Made by a program: the position numbers and the translations under genes | From: Fibrobacter succinogenes | GTDB lineage: Bacteria; Fibrobacterota; Fibrobacteria; Fibrobacterales; Fibrobacteraceae | Assembly: GCA_902779055.1 (NCBI GenBank) | Contig: CACZAD010000016.1 | Coordinates: forward strand, 1-64,000 | Direction: 5' to 3' | Length of the DNA: 64,000 bases | Part shown: piece after piece, positions 45,306 through 55,420 of the stretch | How positions within the stretch are numbered: position 1 is the stretch's first letter | Layout: each line of letters opens with the position of its first letter | The notes under the pieces: model-generated | The model's database searches: none | Told to the model about the DNA's origin: nothing | The model's input: the letters and a program-made list of their open reading frames with translations, nothing else

Positions 45306-45329
45306 TACAATTCATTTTAAGCACTTACT

Positions 45330-45944
45330 TTAAAAAGCAAAGCCCACATACAAGTTCGTATCGTAAGCCAATCCATCCGCAGGATTGCCCGTAGCGTGAA
45401 CATCATCGGAGCCCGAAGCAAAAATCTTCATATAACCCAAGCCGGCATCAAAGCCAGCAATAAAAGAGCCCCATTGCGTCTTATAGCCAGCAAGAAGAAT
45501 GGCTCCAAATCCATGTGCGGACGCATGCACCGTTTCGTTTTTGCACCCTCCCAAAAGGGAGCAATAATCGATTTCACGGCTTCCCGTGCCATAAACATAC
45601 TCAATTTCAGGTTCTACATACCATCCCCGACGATTTCCATCCGTCTTAAAAAGGCGCCCATCGCATTTGATAAAAAAGCGAGTTCCAGCTGCAATGCCTA
45701 AACCGTGAATGGAAGCAGATTCATACTTTCCGGTGAAGAAAACAGGACGGGCAACAACCGAAACATTGTCACTAACACCAGCTTCAAAGGTCGTCCAAAA
45801 ATAAAACACGCCAAGCGAAGCATAATTAATAATCGTTCCCACAGGATGGAACGCTATCGAGTATCGTGTATCGGCCTCAGCGGTTTCTTCAGCCAGCGCA
45901 ATACTAGAAGCCAATACTAACGAAAGAACAATTTTTTTAAACAT
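45330..45944 (-). CDS. Putative outer-membrane barrel protein
   Basis: 204 residues. Signal peptide (KKIVLSLVLASSIALA) and a series of amphipathic strands (VSVVARPVFFTG, GWYVEPEIEYVYG, FGAILLAGYKTQWG, TNLYVGFAF) ending in Phe, the usual barrel-assembly signal. A CSLLGGC pair may form a disulfide. Not recognised further. Confidence 0.65.
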   Translation of the reverse strand: MFKKIVLSLVLASSIALAEETAEADTRYSIAFHPVGTIINYASLGVFYFWTTFEAGVSDNVSVVARPVFFTGKYESASIHGLGIAAGTRFFIKCDGRLFKTDGNRRGWYVEPEIEYVYGTGSREIDYCSLLGGCKNETVHASAHGFGAILLAGYKTQWGSFIAGFDAGLGYMKIFASGSDDVHATGNPADGLAYDTNLYVGFAF

Positions 45945-45982
45945 AAAAGCCTTTGGGCTAAAACAAATTAACGATGCGAAAT

Positions 45983-48040
45983 TTAGTCTAATTCGACCTT
46001 AATGTCAACATTGGGAACCCACGGCTTCGGAGCATTCAAAATCGGGGCCAGCACCTTACGAACAGAAGAAAGATTTTGAGTCTTTATATAAAGCTTTACC
46101 CAAAATACATTCTGCACTTTCGGAACAAACGCATCGACGGGGCCAAGCACCGTCAACGAAGATTCCTGATGCAAAACTTTTTCAAGACGCTCCACCGTTT
46201 CGCGGAGTAACGATTCATCACGCGAGCCGCAACTGATTTCTACAAGCTTGCAGAACGGCGGGTAAAAAGCCATCTGTCGATTTGCAACTTCCAATTCGGC
46301 AAAGCCTTCAAAGTCATGGCGAATGGCAAACTGCATTACAGGTTCTGTCGGGTTCAAAGTTTGAATCAAAACTTTTCCGCCGCCTTCGGCACGCCCCGCA
46401 CGACCAGCCGTTTGGCTCAGCAGCTGGAACAGTTTTTCGGTCGAGCGAAAATCAGGAATTCCAAGTCCAGAATCAGCACCAACAATCCCGACAAGCTTGA
46501 CGCCCGGGAAATCGTGCCCCTTGGCGACCATCTGCGTTCCGAGCAATATATTGTATTCGCGATTGCGGAACGAATTCAGAATTTTTTCGACAGCGCCCAC
46601 GTTCTGCGTCGTATCACGATCCATGCGGATGACCTTTGCATCGGCCACCCATTCCTGGATTTCTTCTTCTAGCTTTTCAATGGCGCCACCGACAAATTCA
46701 TACGTTTCGGCACCGCACGATGAACACGGCGTATTCACTGGATACAGCGCGGCACAGTAATGGCACATCAATGCATTGTACTGTTTATGGTACACAAGCG
46801 GAATATGGCAGTGCTTGCAATAAAGCGTTTCACCACATTTAGAACAAACTCTTATCTTAGAGTATCCGCGACGATTCATGAGGATAATCGCCTGGTTTCC
46901 GCCGGCAATGCAATCCGAAAGCGCATCGCGCAAATCAGGTGACATCAGTACACCCTTCTGCTGGCGCACCTTGCCCATATCGATAATGTGGACATCCGGA
47001 AGCGGAGCCGATGTCGCACGGTTCTTTAGCGTCAAAAGCTTGAGGTGTCCTTCCCTTGCGTTGCGAAATGTTTCAAGGCAAGGCGTTGCACTGCCAAGCA
47101 CGACAAGCGCGCCGTGCTTCTGCGCCAAATGGAAAGCCAAGTCCCGCGTGTGGTAACGTGGAGCCGGATCCTGCTGCTTGAATGAGGAATCATGTTCTTC
47201 ATCCAGAATCACAACATCAAATTCAAACGGCGAAAGAATTGCACTACGGGTGCCCAGCACAACTTTTGCAGACCCGTCAAGAATCGAAAGATACCCAGCC
47301 CTCTTTTGCGGAGCCGACAAAGCCGAATGCAGCACGACTACGGGAACCTTCAAAAAGTCTTCGAACCTCGATGCCGTCTGTGGAGTAAGACCAATTTCGG
47401 GAACAAGGATCAGCACGCGCTTATGGCGTTTTAAGGCCTCGCGCACTAATTCCTGATAAACTCTCGTTTTTCCACTTCCAGTCACGCCATGCAGGAGCGT
47501 TCCACGAAAACCATCCTTATCCAGATCTTGAACAAGACTGGCTAGTGCAGTCTCTTGTTCGTCTGTCAAGGGCGGCATCTCCGGACATGCGCCATTTTCG
47601 AGCAAATCTGACGAGGACTCCCCGTCCGGGCTTGCATTTTTTTCGGCAAACAGGGCATCGAGGAACTTGTCAAAATCGGCAGGCCAAAAGACATTCAACG
47701 TACGCATCGGCGTCGAGATGTAATACTTGGCTACCCATTCCAGCGATTCCATATAACGTTCGGAAAAGACGTAACCGGACTCGTGCGGATACGCACAGCG
47801 GACATCAAACGAAGGCTTTTCGCTATGGACCCGGCTCACCAGGGCAAGCGTGGGCTTACGGTTGGCAAGCTGGACCCAAACGACACTCCCGCGAACGACT
47901 GTCACGCCATCCGGCACACCGTATGTAAAAACCGATGGAGCCAAAGGTATATAAACTTCGCAAAAACGTGCGAGAAGCGCCGAATTACAGCGTTCCCTTA
48001 CAATTTCTGGAGCCTTTGTCCTTGGAATTCTTTTAGCCAC
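45983..48040 (-). CDS. priA: Primosomal protein N' (PriA helicase)
   Basis: 685 residues. Restarts stalled replication forks by 3'-5' unwinding and loading of the helicase. Seen: Walker A LLHGVTGSGKT, DEEH box ILDEEHDSSFKQQ, helicase motif LMNRRGYSK, eight zinc-binding cysteines (CSKCGETLYCKHC, then CHYC and CSSC) and motifs V/VI (GTQMVAKGHDFPGV, QTAGRAGRAEGGG). The start given is a GTG without a clear ribosome site; the true start may be a few codons further in, before FCEVYIPLAPSVFTYGVP. Confidence 0.95.
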   Translation of the reverse strand: MAKRIPRTKAPEIVRERCNSALLARFCEVYIPLAPSVFTYGVPDGVTVVRGSVVWVQLANRKPTLALVSRVHSEKPSFDVRCAYPHESGYVFSERYMESLEWVAKYYISTPMRTLNVFWPADFDKFLDALFAEKNASPDGESSSDLLENGACPEMPPLTDEQETALASLVQDLDKDGFRGTLLHGVTGSGKTRVYQELVREALKRHKRVLILVPEIGLTPQTASRFEDFLKVPVVVLHSALSAPQKRAGYLSILDGSAKVVLGTRSAILSPFEFDVVILDEEHDSSFKQQDPAPRYHTRDLAFHLAQKHGALVVLGSATPCLETFRNAREGHLKLLTLKNRATSAPLPDVHIIDMGKVRQQKGVLMSPDLRDALSDCIAGGNQAIILMNRRGYSKIRVCSKCGETLYCKHCHIPLVYHKQYNALMCHYCAALYPVNTPCSSCGAETYEFVGGAIEKLEEEIQEWVADAKVIRMDRDTTQNVGAVEKILNSFRNREYNILLGTQMVAKGHDFPGVKLVGIVGADSGLGIPDFRSTEKLFQLLSQTAGRAGRAEGGGKVLIQTLNPTEPVMQFAIRHDFEGFAELEVANRQMAFYPPFCKLVEISCGSRDESLLRETVERLEKVLHQESSLTVLGPVDAFVPKVQNVFWVKLYIKTQNLSSVRKVLAPILNAPKPWVPNVDIKVELD

Positions 48041-48165
48041 GGGGGCAAAGATAGTTATTGTATGTAAATAGGCGTAAAATCGAGACGTTTTTTTTACTAT
48101 AACTTTTTTTTTAGTTAGATTATGCTATACGGAGCCGTGAAGTTCCGCCTACCTTTGGAGATATT

Positions 48166-51075
48166 ATGAGCTTTTTTGACGCATTTAAACCGAAATGGCA
48201 AAATTCCAACCCTGCCAAGCGTATCGACGCCATTAATGAGTTGGATGAACTCAGTAGTCAAGATATTGTCGAACGAGTAGCCCTTTCCGATGATAATGTT
48301 GAAGTTCGAATGGCTGCAATTAAGAAACTTGCAATTATTAAGACACTTCAAGATATTTCTACGAAAGACAGTGACTCCGGCGTGCGCCGTCTGGCCGAAG
48401 CAAGAGCCTTTGAAGAAATCGTCAAAAAGCTGAAAAACTTTAACGATTCGAACTTGAGCGAAGAAGTCCGTGGTTACATCAACACCATCAAGGACACCCG
48501 CTATGTCGAAGACGTCCTCAAGGCTACAAACAACATAAATCTCAAAAAGGAACTGGTCAAGCAGTCCAGCAAGCAGTCCCTGCTCGCTCAGATCGCATGC
48601 CGTGATTCCAGCGAAGAAATCGCTCTGGATGCCGCAGAACGCGTCACCTCGGAATCGTTGCAGGCCGACCTTGTCAAGAACTCCAAGCACGTTTCTGTCC
48701 GCAAGAAGATTTCGGACAAGATCCGCGCCAAGAAGGAAGCCGAAGATAACGGCAAGAAGGCAGCCGAACTCTTGCAGAGCAAGCGCGAAGCCCTGATCAA
48801 GCAGGCCCACTTCCTCGCCGCCCAGAAGGACGCATTTGCCACCAAGCCGCAGTTCGAAGCCCTGATGAAGGAAGCTCAAGCTCTTGGTATGGGCGATTCT
48901 ACTGCAACGCTCAATGAAATTTACGATAGCTTCAACAAGTTCTACGAAGAAGCCAACGCCGCCAAGGTTGCCGCAGAAAATGCCGAAGCCGAAAAGCAGG
49001 CTAAGGTCCAGCATCTGACAGAAACGCTCGCTGAACTCGAAGCTATGCTCGAAGCCAAAACGACCGAAGAAAACGCCGAACGCGTGAACGCGATCGTCGA
49101 AGAATGGACTGCCAACAAGTCCATTATGGACGCCGCAGCAATCAAGCGTTTCAACAACGCCTACTTCAAGTCTCAGGAAGCAAAGAAGATCGTGATTCCG
49201 ACAGCCGAATCGGACGCCTCCGGCGAAGAAGAAAAGGCCATCCGTCAGAGCCTTCTCGAACGCCTCCAGGCCCTCTCCGAAACGGAAATCGACGAAAATA
49301 CGGGCAAGCACCTGCACGCCATTGTCCGTGAATGGGAAAAGCTCGTACTCCTCGAAGGCGACGATCCGATTCTCCAGGCTTACAACGCTCTCCGCACCAA
49401 GCTGAGCGAATTGATCTCGACTTACAACGAAAAGGCACAGAAGGTCATCGAAGAAAATTCGAAGAAGCTCCGTACCCTCATCGAACGCATCCAGAACATC
49501 GACGAAAACCAGGAATTCCGCGAAATCCACAAGATCCTCCGTGACACATACCAGGAATGGAAGGAAATCGTTGGCGAACAGAAGTTCAAGTACCACGATC
49601 TCTGGCAGGAATACAAGATTGCCACTTCCCGCTTCCAGGAAATGCAGCAGTGGGAAAACTGGCACAACGAAAAGGACCGCGACACCATCATCGAAGAAAT
49701 GGACGCCCTTTCCAAGGAAACGCCGAGTCAGGATGTTTTGGCCAAGTTCCGCGAACTCTGCGGCAAGTGGCGTGAAATCGGTCCGATTTCTGCAGCCAAG
49801 TTCCAGGACTACCGCGACCGCTTCCAGGCTCTCGTAGACAAGGTCAAGGAAAATTGCGCTCCGTTCATCGAAGAACAGAACGCCGAACGCCAGAAGAACC
49901 TCGCCGACAAGGAAGCCCTCTGCCAGAAGGTCGAAGACCTCGTCGCCAACGCTGAAATTTTCTGGAAGGACAAGTTCAAGGCCGTTCAGGAAATCCAGGA
50001 AAACTGGAAGAACATCGGCATGGTCCCGAAAGAAGCTTTTGCAGCACTCAACAAGCGCTTCAAGGACGCAGTGAACGCCTTCTATGCCCAACACAAAGAA
50101 AACGTGAAGCACGAAGACGAAAGCCGCGAAGCCAACTACGAAAAGAAGGTAGCCCTCTGCATCGAAGCCGAAGCCATCAAGGATTCGACCGACTGGAACG
50201 CCACCTCCAACAAGCTCAAGCAGTTGCAGGACGCCTGGAAGGCCACAGGCCCGGTTCCGAAGAGCAAGTCCGACGAAATCTGGACCCGCTTCCGTACCGC
50301 CTGCGATTCCTTCTTCGAAAAGAAGCGCAACCACTTTGAAGAAATGGATGCCGCCAAGCAAAAGAACCTCGAACAGAAGCAGGCCCTCTGCGAAAAGCTC
50401 GAAGCTCTCGACCTGACCAACATCACTCCGGAAGTCACCGAAGCTTACAAGGCCATCGAAGCCGAATGGAAGACGATCGGTATGGTTCCAAAAGAAGCCG
50501 TCGAATCCATCAACGACCGCTTTAACGCAATCGTCAACAAGATTGTCGCAAAAATGGCCGAAACGGATCCGGAACTCCAGGAAAAGATTGCTGAAATCAA
50601 GAAGAAGAAGCAGGACTCCATCGAAAAGGTCCGTCAGTTCGCCGAAAGCGCAGGCTCCAACCAGCTTGCCGACGCCGTCCGTGACATCCAGAAAGAATGG
50701 GTCACGCTCGGTTCTTGCGGTAACGACGACGCTGAACTCCAGAAGGCTTTCCGCGAAGCCTGTGACGACTTCTTCACACGCCGCCGCGACCAGCTCGACA
50801 TTCAGGAACAAGCCCGTCAGAACAACTTGCAGAAGAAGCTCCTCCTCTGCGAACAGGCCGAAGACTTGCTCACCGACCTGAACGAACAGACGGTTGTCGC
50901 CTCGATGAACAAGGTCAAGCATTTCCGCCGCCTCTGGAAGGAAGTCGGTGCCGTTCCTCGCGAACACTCCGAAAAGATCTGGAAGCGCTTCAATACGGCT
51001 TGTGACCAGGTGTTTGCCTTCGGTCGCAAGGACGAAAAGAAGGAAGAAGCTCCGGCTGCAACGACCGAAGCATAA
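48166..51075 (+). CDS. Large DUF349 repeat protein
   Basis: 969 residues, no signal peptide, highly charged and helical. The N-terminus has HEAT-like repeats (VALSDDNVEVRMAAIKKL, then IIKTLQDISTKDSDSGV). The rest contains repeated DUF349 units of about 70-75 residues, recognisable by W-K-IG-V(P/S)K-A...LN-RF and FF, for example NWKNIGMVPKEAFAAL, EWKTIGMVPKEAVESIN and LWKEVGAVPREHSEKIW. Function unknown; DUF349 proteins are cytoplasmic. GGAGATATT precedes the ATG. Confidence 0.85.
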   Translation: MSFFDAFKPKWQNSNPAKRIDAINELDELSSQDIVERVALSDDNVEVRMAAIKKLAIIKTLQDISTKDSDSGVRRLAEARAFEEIVKKLKNFNDSNLSEEVRGYINTIKDTRYVEDVLKATNNINLKKELVKQSSKQSLLAQIACRDSSEEIALDAAERVTSESLQADLVKNSKHVSVRKKISDKIRAKKEAEDNGKKAAELLQSKREALIKQAHFLAAQKDAFATKPQFEALMKEAQALGMGDSTATLNEIYDSFNKFYEEANAAKVAAENAEAEKQAKVQHLTETLAELEAMLEAKTTEENAERVNAIVEEWTANKSIMDAAAIKRFNNAYFKSQEAKKIVIPTAESDASGEEEKAIRQSLLERLQALSETEIDENTGKHLHAIVREWEKLVLLEGDDPILQAYNALRTKLSELISTYNEKAQKVIEENSKKLRTLIERIQNIDENQEFREIHKILRDTYQEWKEIVGEQKFKYHDLWQEYKIATSRFQEMQQWENWHNEKDRDTIIEEMDALSKETPSQDVLAKFRELCGKWREIGPISAAKFQDYRDRFQALVDKVKENCAPFIEEQNAERQKNLADKEALCQKVEDLVANAEIFWKDKFKAVQEIQENWKNIGMVPKEAFAALNKRFKDAVNAFYAQHKENVKHEDESREANYEKKVALCIEAEAIKDSTDWNATSNKLKQLQDAWKATGPVPKSKSDEIWTRFRTACDSFFEKKRNHFEEMDAAKQKNLEQKQALCEKLEALDLTNITPEVTEAYKAIEAEWKTIGMVPKEAVESINDRFNAIVNKIVAKMAETDPELQEKIAEIKKKKQDSIEKVRQFAESAGSNQLADAVRDIQKEWVTLGSCGNDDAELQKAFREACDDFFTRRRDQLDIQEQARQNNLQKKLLLCEQAEDLLTDLNEQTVVASMNKVKHFRRLWKEVGAVPREHSEKIWKRFNTACDQVFAFGRKDEKKEEAPAATTEA

Positions 51076-51098
51076 GCGAAAAACTTTTAAGCAAAAAG

Positions 51099-51125
51099 AG
51101 GATGGCAGAAAAGCCATCCTTTTTC
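51099..51125 (+). terminator. Terminator after the DUF349 gene
   Basis: AGGATGGC / GCCATCCT, loop AGAAAA, then TTTTT. It lies only 14 bp before the next start codon. Confidence 0.85.
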
Positions 51126-51138
51126 TATTTTTGGGGTC

Positions 51139-52098
51139 ATGAAATTTCCTCCTTGGACAAGTGTAAGCGAAGCCGCCCGCCTCCTCAAAGAAGGCGAAGT
51201 CGTCGCCATCCCGACAGAAACAGTTTACGGCCTCGCCGGTAATGCATTCGAACCCAAAGCTCTCGCCAAGATTTTCGCTGCCAAGGAACGCCCCACGTTC
51301 GATCCGCTGATCGTCCACATTGCGGATATCGCCCAGCTGACCGACATTGCCAAGGATATTCCCGACAGCGCCTACAGACTCGCCGAAGCCTATTGGCCGG
51401 GCCCGATGACCATCATCCTCCCCAAGAAGGACTGCATCCCCGACCTTTGCACAAGCGCCCTCCCCTCCGTGGCCGTGCGCTTCCCGAGCCATCCGATCGC
51501 ACAGGCAATCATCAAGGAATCAGGACTCCCGCTCGCCGCCCCGAGCGCAAACCTCTTTAAGCACGTGAGCCCCACGACGGCAGAACACGTTGCCGCCCAG
51601 CTCGCCGACCGCATCGCAGGCATTGTCGATGGCGGTCCATGCTCCGTAGGCGTCGAGAGTTCCATCATCTCGCTCGTCGGCGAACCGACCGTCATGCGTC
51701 CGGGCGCCATCACGCCCGAGATGTTCAAGGCAGTCCTCGGTGAAGTAAAGATCAAGGAATCCACATCCAAGCCGGGCCAGCCGATGCTCGCCCCCGGCCA
51801 GTGCGACACGCATTACCGCCCGCAAGTCCCGCTTTACTACGGCGAAGTTCCGGCCGGTTACACGCTCCCGGAGCATACAGTACGCATCGCATTTGGCACT
51901 CAGGCAGGCCCCATTCCGGCCACAGTAAACTTGTCTGCAACAGGCGATATGGTCGAAGCGACTTCCAAGCTTTATGCCTTCATGCACGACCTCGACAAGC
52001 CCGAATACGACTTGATTCTCGTGGACCCGATCCCGAACACAGGTGTCGGCATGGCACTCAACGACCGCCTAAAACGCGCAAGCATTAAGAATTTATAG
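51139..52098 (+). CDS. sua5: L-threonylcarbamoyladenylate synthase (Sua5 type)
   Basis: 319 residues. Makes the threonylcarbamoyl-AMP used for t6A37 of tRNA. YrdC domain (1-210) with IPTETVYGLAGNA, KERPTFDPLIVHI, LAAPSANLF and the VESSIISL motif, a linker (GQCDTHYRPQVPL) and the C-terminal Sua5 domain (ending GVGMALNDRLKRAS), as opposed to the shorter TsaC. Cytoplasmic. Confidence 0.95.
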   Translation: MKFPPWTSVSEAARLLKEGEVVAIPTETVYGLAGNAFEPKALAKIFAAKERPTFDPLIVHIADIAQLTDIAKDIPDSAYRLAEAYWPGPMTIILPKKDCIPDLCTSALPSVAVRFPSHPIAQAIIKESGLPLAAPSANLFKHVSPTTAEHVAAQLADRIAGIVDGGPCSVGVESSIISLVGEPTVMRPGAITPEMFKAVLGEVKIKESTSKPGQPMLAPGQCDTHYRPQVPLYYGEVPAGYTLPEHTVRIAFGTQAGPIPATVNLSATGDMVEATSKLYAFMHDLDKPEYDLILVDPIPNTGVGMALNDRLKRASIKNL

Positions 52099-52161
52099 CT
52101 ATGAGGTCGGCACTTCGTGCCTCTGGGTTATGGGGCATGAGGTTATTGTAATTGGAAACGA

Positions 52162-52920
52162 TCAAATAGGGAACAGCGGATAATTTTCCTTGGTATAGGC
52201 GCGCGTAAAGGCGTTAAAGTGCCACCATTCGCTAGGGAGCATCACCCACCCCGCACGCTTCATAATATTGCGTAGCAAGTTGCGGTTATCGATTTGCGTT
52301 TGCGTCAGGCGCCCCGTCTGCAAAGCATCAGCCTCGCCCACAATGCCCGCACAACGTTCAAACGAATCAAAATCTGCGCCCATATCGACCATCACGCCTG
52401 CACTATCAGCAAGCCCTAAATCCAGAGCCAAGCCATAATTATGGAGTCCACCCGTTTTTCCGGAAGAGACAAAACTGCTATAAGGCGTTCCGGCGACAGA
52501 ACTTTTCAAAACAGCTTGCGCATACATCGGACGAGCGGCATCAAAAATCACAAGCGAATATCCCGGCAATTCCTTGGCGATAATCGAGAGCGCACGCTTC
52601 AGCTTTGGCAGACCGTCCTTATGGATAAAGGCGCGCTGGATACCGCAGTACATATCGTGACCGGTCACGTTGTTAAACGAGGCATAACGCAAGTCCATAC
52701 GGAGCCCGCGCAAATGCGTTATTTCAACTAAATTAGAATCGTGACTTGCGTAATCAATCCATTTTTTAGCAGAAGTGCAAAAGCGTAAAGGCTTCTCCGG
52801 CTTCGGCGGCACAAACAAAGAGTCTGTCGTATGAGCAAACAAGAAAGTTGCAAAAAACGCAATTACCAAAAGAACAGATTGCTTCCGCCACGCTCTGCTC
52901 GCGGCAGGCTCTACTTTCAT
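52162..52920 (-). CDS. D-alanyl-D-alanine dipeptidase (VanX/DdpX-like, M15D)
   Basis: 252 residues from the ATG at 52920 (TTG starts up to 52944 are possible; none has a well-placed ribosome site). A basic N-terminus and hydrophobic stretch (SVLLVIAFFATFLFA) suggest export to the periplasm. M15 zinc ligands and catalytic residues: GLHNYGLALDLGL (His and Asp) and SEWWHF (Glu and His), plus the substrate-binding FDAARP. It probably cleaves D-Ala-D-Ala from wall turnover; there is no van cluster here, so resistance is not implied. Confidence 0.85.
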   Translation of the reverse strand: MKVEPAASRAWRKQSVLLVIAFFATFLFAHTTDSLFVPPKPEKPLRFCTSAKKWIDYASHDSNLVEITHLRGLRMDLRYASFNNVTGHDMYCGIQRAFIHKDGLPKLKRALSIIAKELPGYSLVIFDAARPMYAQAVLKSSVAGTPYSSFVSSGKTGGLHNYGLALDLGLADSAGVMVDMGADFDSFERCAGIVGEADALQTGRLTQTQIDNRNLLRNIMKRAGWVMLPSEWWHFNAFTRAYTKENYPLFPI

Positions 52921-52976
52921 TCCTAGCAATGACAACTTGCGCAACTTCCTACTGTCTACTTTCTACCGTCTACTAA

Positions 52977-55328
52977 TTATATTCCCAACTGAACTTCTAC
53001 ACCGAACTGGAACCAGAGTCCCATGCCCTTTGCAATAAACGGCACCAGGTCATAGCCATTGGCAGTGTTCTTGTCATTATCACGAGCCACCCAAGAACGT
53101 TCACGTGCATTCTCGGAACCAAGGAACTTGAGAGCGCCCACATCCAGCTTCGAGAAGATGTTATCTACTTCGAGATAGAATCGAGCATGCCTGAAGAAGA
53201 ACTTCGACTTCGTCAAATCCAAATTCACGCGGATGTCAGTCCTATACAGATCCGTAAACATATTGTAGTCCTTAAGTTCGCGAGTTCCGCTAGCCCCATT
53301 AGAAGAAGGCTTGATGGAATAGTAATAAAGCGGTCTATGCCATGCAGCATGATGCGTCAAGATGACAGACACGATGGAATCCTTACGCGGATAGAATCTA
53401 AAGTGCGACACGACATCCAAGCGGGAGTTCGCTTCCCACGGCAAGGACTTTCCGCCTTCCAGTTCATATTCGCCATACACGGAACTTGCATTCATCGCCA
53501 TAGAGAAGTGGTGCGACGTTTTCCATTCTAGCGATCCCGTAGCACCAGAAACCCAAGCATTGTTCACCGGAGTCACGTCCTCGTAATGGGCAAAAGCCTT
53601 CGGCATCGGGAGCAGCGGATCGAAGTAGAAACGTCCAAAGCCAGCCACCTGGGCCACAAAGTATTTAGAACGGTAACCCACACCCACCTTGAGGGAAGCA
53701 CCCGATTCCAGGCGACCGGTCATATCGGACTTGTCCATATAATGCTTCCAGTCAGCGCGGTAAGCGGCATTCGTAAAGAGTCTCCAGTAAGCCGTATCGC
53801 TCTTGGACAAGTTGTGTTCCATATCGAACGAAACCGTCGGCAAAGCCTTGTGGTCCGAGATATCAGCCACAGCACCCACAGAAAGCATTTCTTCAGAAAA
53901 TTCATTCTTCCAATCCAAAGTGGCAGCGCCCGACAAAATACCCGTCTGGTAATCGCTGGCTTCCAGTCCACCAGGAATCGGGAACTTGCGTTCTACAAAA
54001 TGATGTTCGTAAAGGATGGCTCCACGCAGGTCCGCACCGAAAATATCCGCATTGAAGTTCTTGTCTGCACCGGCACTGAGAGTCGTATGCGTCTGCTCGT
54101 AACCGTCAATGAACGTTCTCGCCATTTCGTCCGCAAGTTTTCCAGAACGGAAGCCCGTCGTGTCGCGCAACGTATCGCTCAAGCTTTCACGGACAAGCCC
54201 CGCATGGAAGCTGGTTCCGAACTTCGAAGCGTATTCGGCACCGATGACCAAGTAGCTTTGGCTTCCCTGAAGGATATCCACGGAGTTCACACTGCCATAA
54301 GTCGTCGAAGTGTCCTGACTAATCTTGTATTCGTCAGAACTGAACAAAGTGCGCAAAGCCCAAGTCGCATTGCCGAGCGAATCCGAGCCGTTCAACTGAG
54401 CATAGATGTCGTAAGCCGAGAGTTCAAACGGATCCGAAGACTCCACCTTTTCGTTGTCGGCATTCTTGTCATCACGCTTGCGGAATTCAGTAAAGAACTT
54501 TTCGCCCAAGTTCTTAAGCATAAAATCGTCAAGGCGGCGGAACGCAAAGCGGAAGCTATCCCAAATAAAAAATGGAGCATCAAGCACGACTTCCTGGAGC
54601 GTAAGTCCCGCAGAACCTCTCAAGCCCCATTCGCCACTCGTCTGTTCAGGAATATACTGGATCGAAGTAGCAAGTCCCTGCCCAAGCGGTCCCTGGCCAT
54701 AGTGGTCGTGGACTTCGATACCGCTCAACGTATGCGGGTTCACGATGGACAAGTTTCCCGGGAATCCGACATCCAGATGACGCATGTTCGGAATGCGGAG
54801 GCGGCCCAGATGATAAGCCACATCGCTTGCACGGGAACCATCGTAATAAAGCGCACTACTAAAATCTTTCTGCCCAGAAACACCGGGCATCTGGCTCAAG
54901 TGTTCCGTGAGGTCAAATCGCATGCCCGCCGCATCTTCAAGCTTTTCCAGGTGAACGGTGCGTTCCACTTCCCATTTGACAGGTTCGCCACCGCCAACAA
55001 TCGTACTCGCACCAAGGTTCGTCACGTTCGTACTGAGCGTAATCACCATATCCAACAAGTCCGCATAATCCTGCAACTCGACAAAGACGCTGTCAAAGCC
55101 CTCTTTCTTGAACACGAGCGTAGCGTTCTTGGAATCGACCGAAAGCTCAAAACGGCCTCGGGAATCCGTCTCCCCGATGCGCTTGCCGGACATATAAGCA
55201 ACCTGTACATCCTTGACGGGCAAATCCGAATCCGCTTCAAGGACAACACCGATAATCGTAGTCGGAGAAGCAGCGATAGCCCCTACGACAAGAAATAAGA
55301 CAAAACAGAAAATTAGGCGAAACTTCAT
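52977..55328 (-). CDS. TonB-dependent receptor-like outer-membrane protein with carboxypeptidase-like N-domain
   Basis: 783 residues. Signal peptide (1-19, ending GAIA), a carboxypeptidase D regulatory-like domain (about 22-95, IIGVVLEADSDLPVKDVQVA), a plug-like region (FDLTEHLSQMPGVSGQKDF, IPNMRHLDVGFPGNLSIV) and a long series of beta strands ending GLWFQFGVEVQLGI. The layout is that of SusC/TonB receptors, but I see no clear TonB box. The substrate is unknown. It lies 57 bp upstream of the VanX-like gene, in the same direction. Confidence 0.8.
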   Translation of the reverse strand: MKFRLIFCFVLFLVVGAIAASPTTIIGVVLEADSDLPVKDVQVAYMSGKRIGETDSRGRFELSVDSKNATLVFKKEGFDSVFVELQDYADLLDMVITLSTNVTNLGASTIVGGGEPVKWEVERTVHLEKLEDAAGMRFDLTEHLSQMPGVSGQKDFSSALYYDGSRASDVAYHLGRLRIPNMRHLDVGFPGNLSIVNPHTLSGIEVHDHYGQGPLGQGLATSIQYIPEQTSGEWGLRGSAGLTLQEVVLDAPFFIWDSFRFAFRRLDDFMLKNLGEKFFTEFRKRDDKNADNEKVESSDPFELSAYDIYAQLNGSDSLGNATWALRTLFSSDEYKISQDTSTTYGSVNSVDILQGSQSYLVIGAEYASKFGTSFHAGLVRESLSDTLRDTTGFRSGKLADEMARTFIDGYEQTHTTLSAGADKNFNADIFGADLRGAILYEHHFVERKFPIPGGLEASDYQTGILSGAATLDWKNEFSEEMLSVGAVADISDHKALPTVSFDMEHNLSKSDTAYWRLFTNAAYRADWKHYMDKSDMTGRLESGASLKVGVGYRSKYFVAQVAGFGRFYFDPLLPMPKAFAHYEDVTPVNNAWVSGATGSLEWKTSHHFSMAMNASSVYGEYELEGGKSLPWEANSRLDVVSHFRFYPRKDSIVSVILTHHAAWHRPLYYYSIKPSSNGASGTRELKDYNMFTDLYRTDIRVNLDLTKSKFFFRHARFYLEVDNIFSKLDVGALKFLGSENARERSWVARDNDKNTANGYDLVPFIAKGMGLWFQFGVEVQLGI

Positions 55329-55420
55329 ATTCTCAAAATATATAATTTATGCAAGGAAAATTTGGAACGAGCCCCATTTAGCCCGTATTATAAAGGACAT
55401 CTCCACACCAAAGGTGCCGC

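Noticed and set aside
48115..51492. 1125-codon minus-strand frame opposite the DUF349 gene
   Set aside because: Antisense shadow of a highly charged gene (Glu/Lys codons read as Phe/Leu on the other strand). The plus strand has a proper ribosome site and recognisable repeats.
52162..52920. Vancomycin resistance locus
   Set aside because: The VanX-like dipeptidase has no vanH, vanA-type ligase or vanRS neighbours, and such dipeptidases are common in wall recycling.
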